A DNA stretch of 7,135 nucleotides, from the NCBI GenBank assembly GCA_018714575.1, contig DVNF01000176.1, positions 1 to 7,135 on the forward strand. The letters run 5' to 3'. Made by a program: the position numbers and the translations under genes. The stretch comes from Candidatus Stercoripulliclostridium merdigallinarum (GTDB taxonomy: Bacteria > Bacillota > Clostridia > Christensenellales > DTU072). The notes under the pieces were generated by a model. The model made no database searches, was not told the origin of the DNA, and saw nothing but the letters and a program-made list of their open reading frames with translations. Of this stretch, positions 6,044-7,135 are shown one piece after another. Within the stretch, counting starts at the first letter, position 1. Every line of letters begins with the position of its first letter.

Positions 6044-6958
6044 ATGAAAGAATACGATATTATCGTAATAGGCGCCGGAACCGCCGGAATGACTGCGGCG
6101 ATTTACGCTTTGCGCGGCGGCAAAAAGACGCTGATCCTGGAACGCGAAAACATAGGCGGACAGATAGCTTTGTCCCCGAAAGTGCAAAATATCCCGTCCA
6201 TAGACGAAATTTCCGGCGGCGAATTTGCCGACAGACTCTTTTCCCAGATCACCAAACTGGGAGTCGACTTTGAATTGGAAGACTGCTTAAAGATAGAAAA
6301 AGAGGGAGATATTTTTACCGTCACCACCGATTACAACAGCTATACCGCAAAGGCGGTCATTCTTGCTTCCGGCGTAAAGCATCGTAAACTGAACGTGCCG
6401 GGCGAAGAAAAATTCCTGGGGAAAGGCGTTTATTATTGCGCGCTGTGCGACGGCGCTTTGTATACCGGACAGGAAGTGACTTTGGTAGGCGACGGCAATA
6501 CGGCGTTGCAATACGCTTTGATGCTGTCCGACATAGCTTCAAAGCTGACCGTAGTTACCATGTTCGATAAATTTTTCGGCGAAAAAGCCTTGGAAGGAGC
6601 GCTGCGCGCAAAGGATAACGTCGAAATCATTACCGATCACGTGGCATGCGAGATCCTTGGCGGCGATAAATTCGAGGGCGTCAGGTTTAAGGAAACGTCC
6701 GGCAACCAAACCTTCGATCTGCAAACTGCCGCGTTGTTCGTGGCAATAGGTCAGGTTGCCGACGACGCTTTGTACAAAGATTTGGTCGAAACGGACGCAC
6801 AAGGCTTTGTGATCACGGACGACATGATGAGGACTTCCGTCCCGGGGCTGTATGCCGCTGGCGATCTGCGCGTAAAAAACGTGCGCCAGCTGACAACGGC
6901 GGCGGCGGACGGAGCCGTCGCGGCTACCGACGCGCTAAGCTATATAGCAAAGATATAA
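6044..6958 (+). CDS. trxB: thioredoxin-reductase-like FAD disulfide reductase with altered electron-donor site
   Basis: Flavoprotein of 304 residues, close to the usual 305-320 for low-molecular-weight thioredoxin reductases. It passes electrons through FAD and a CxxC pair to a thioredoxin- or glutaredoxin-like partner in the cytosol. FAD-binding GAGTAG is at 10-15 and the C-terminal GLYAAGD at 268-274, followed by RQ (281-282). The redox pair is Cys132-Ala-Leu-Cys135-Asp136, a variant of the usual CATCD. The pyridine-nucleotide fold keeps GDGNTA (149-154). The HRRxxxR stretch that normally grips the NADPH phosphate is replaced by T-M-F-D-K-F-F (172-178), with all three arginines and the histidine lost. 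NADPH is therefore an unlikely donor; NADH or reduced ferredoxin are alternatives. It lies 72 bases after nrdD with no recognisable promoter of its own, so it is probably expressed by read-through past the hairpin. Its inferred partner is the redoxin domain fused to NrdD. The trxB symbol is by family resemblance; a general housekeeping reductase cannot be excluded. Confidence 0.85.
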   Translation: MKEYDIIVIGAGTAGMTAAIYALRGGKKTLILERENIGGQIALSPKVQNIPSIDEISGGEFADRLFSQITKLGVDFELEDCLKIEKEGDIFTVTTDYNSYTAKAVILASGVKHRKLNVPGEEKFLGKGVYYCALCDGALYTGQEVTLVGDGNTALQYALMLSDIASKLTVVTMFDKFFGEKALEGALRAKDNVEIITDHVACEILGGDKFEGVRFKETSGNQTFDLQTAALFVAIGQVADDALYKDLVETDAQGFVITDDMMRTSVPGLYAAGDLRVKNVRQLTTAAADGAVAATDALSYIAKI

Positions 6959-6973
6959 TCGTTTAAAGTATCG

Positions 6974-6987
6974 GTCGGAAAACCGAC
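6974..6987 (+). other. small hairpin upstream of the final terminator
   Basis: GTCGG (6974-6978) and CCGAC (6983-6987) form a 5-bp stem with an AAAA loop, 16 bases after the reductase stop. It has no T run of its own. It may protect the 3' end of the transcript or simply precede the true terminator. Confidence 0.4.
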
Positions 6988-6995
6988 ATCGTATT

Positions 6996-7019
6996 ACCGC
7001 CCGCAGGGGCGGTTTTTTT
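6996..7019 (+). terminator. intrinsic terminator of the nrdD-reductase unit
   Basis: CCGCCC (6997-7002) pairs with GGGCGG (7007-7012) around a GCAG loop, with a further A-T pair at the base (A6996/T7013), followed by seven T residues (7013-7019). The GC-rich stem directly followed by a T run is a textbook Rho-independent terminator and marks the end of the cluster, 38 bases after the last stop codon. Confidence 0.92.
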
Positions 7020-7089
7020 CGCGGGAAAAGGCGAAGATTTAAAACGCGAAAATCCGGAACCATTTTTTTTAAAACGACATAGCGTGTAA

Positions 7090-7103
7090 TGTAAGCGCTT
7101 CCC
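7090..7103 (+). promoter_or_regulatory. cre-like (CcpA/LacI-family) operator candidate for a gene beyond the window
   Basis: TGTAAGCGCTTCCC matches 13 of 14 positions of the cre consensus TGWAARCGYTWNCW, with the palindromic core AAGCGCTT. It lies in the non-coding right flank (7020-7135), where no gene or good promoter is seen, so it probably belongs to the control region of the next gene to the right. LacI-family proteins other than CcpA bind similar sequences. A single match by eye in a short flank can be chance. Confidence 0.4.
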
Positions 7104-7135
7104 GCGCGGTATCCGGAGATTGCGCGTTTATATAG

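Noticed and set aside
7053..7070. TCCGGA palindrome followed by a run of eight T as a second terminator
   Set aside because: A six-base palindrome cannot form a stem with a loop, and the T run is separated from it by four bases. The real terminator is at 6996-7019.
7103..7126. CGCGC/GCGCG inverted repeat near the right edge
   Set aside because: Five-base arms of simple alternating GC with a 14-base gap; likely by chance, and the window ends too soon to judge context.

Overview
The window looks like chromosomal DNA from a strict or facultative anaerobe, most likely a clostridial-type member of the Bacillota. The reasons are an oxygen-sensitive class III ribonucleotide reductase with its radical-SAM activase, NrdR-box control, consensus sigma-A-like promoters with 17-bp spacers, GGAGG-type ribosome binding sites on two genes, short intrinsic terminators, and mid-range GC with frequent TTG (Leu) and ATA (Ile) codons. 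The taxonomic call is an inference. Nothing here points to phage, insertion sequences, CRISPR or RNA genes. All recognised genes are on the + strand and together cover about 90% of the window.

Layout. Bases 1-122 are the last codons of a membrane protein, probably an AI-2E/PerM-family permease. Bases 171-2621 encode a CtpE-like cation-translocating P-type ATPase. Its promoter lies only about 10 bases before the chosen ATG, which implies a leaderless or nearly leaderless mRNA. Bases 2622-2806 are an AT-rich spacer with three copies of GATAACTAT and two palindromes. Bases 2807-3490 encode NrdG, the radical-SAM activase. Bases 3491-3616 are a compact control region with two NrdR-box-like palindromes exactly 42 bp apart, a consensus promoter with an inverted repeat in its spacer, and a strong ribosome binding site. 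Bases 3617-5971 encode NrdD, the anaerobic ribonucleoside-triphosphate reductase, carrying an extra C-terminal glutaredoxin/NrdH-like domain. A terminator-like hairpin (5992-6029) lies between nrdD and the next gene. Bases 6044-6958 encode a thioredoxin-reductase-like flavoprotein that lacks the usual NADPH-phosphate motif. A strong terminator (6996-7019) closes the cluster, and the last ~115 bases are non-coding with a cre-like palindrome.

How the genes fit together. NrdG makes the glycyl radical on NrdD. NrdD reduces ribonucleoside triphosphates and must then have its active-site cysteines re-reduced. Here the reductant appears to be built in: the CPNC redoxin domain is fused to NrdD, and the flavoprotein next door is a plausible source of electrons for it. 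This gives a proposed self-contained chain of electron donor -> flavin reductase -> fused redoxin -> NrdD active site, in place of the formate used by the E. coli type. Redoxin- or thioredoxin-driven class III enzymes are already known. The less ordinary points are the fusion, the adjacent reductase with an altered donor site, and the hairpin that may set the ratio between the two proteins.
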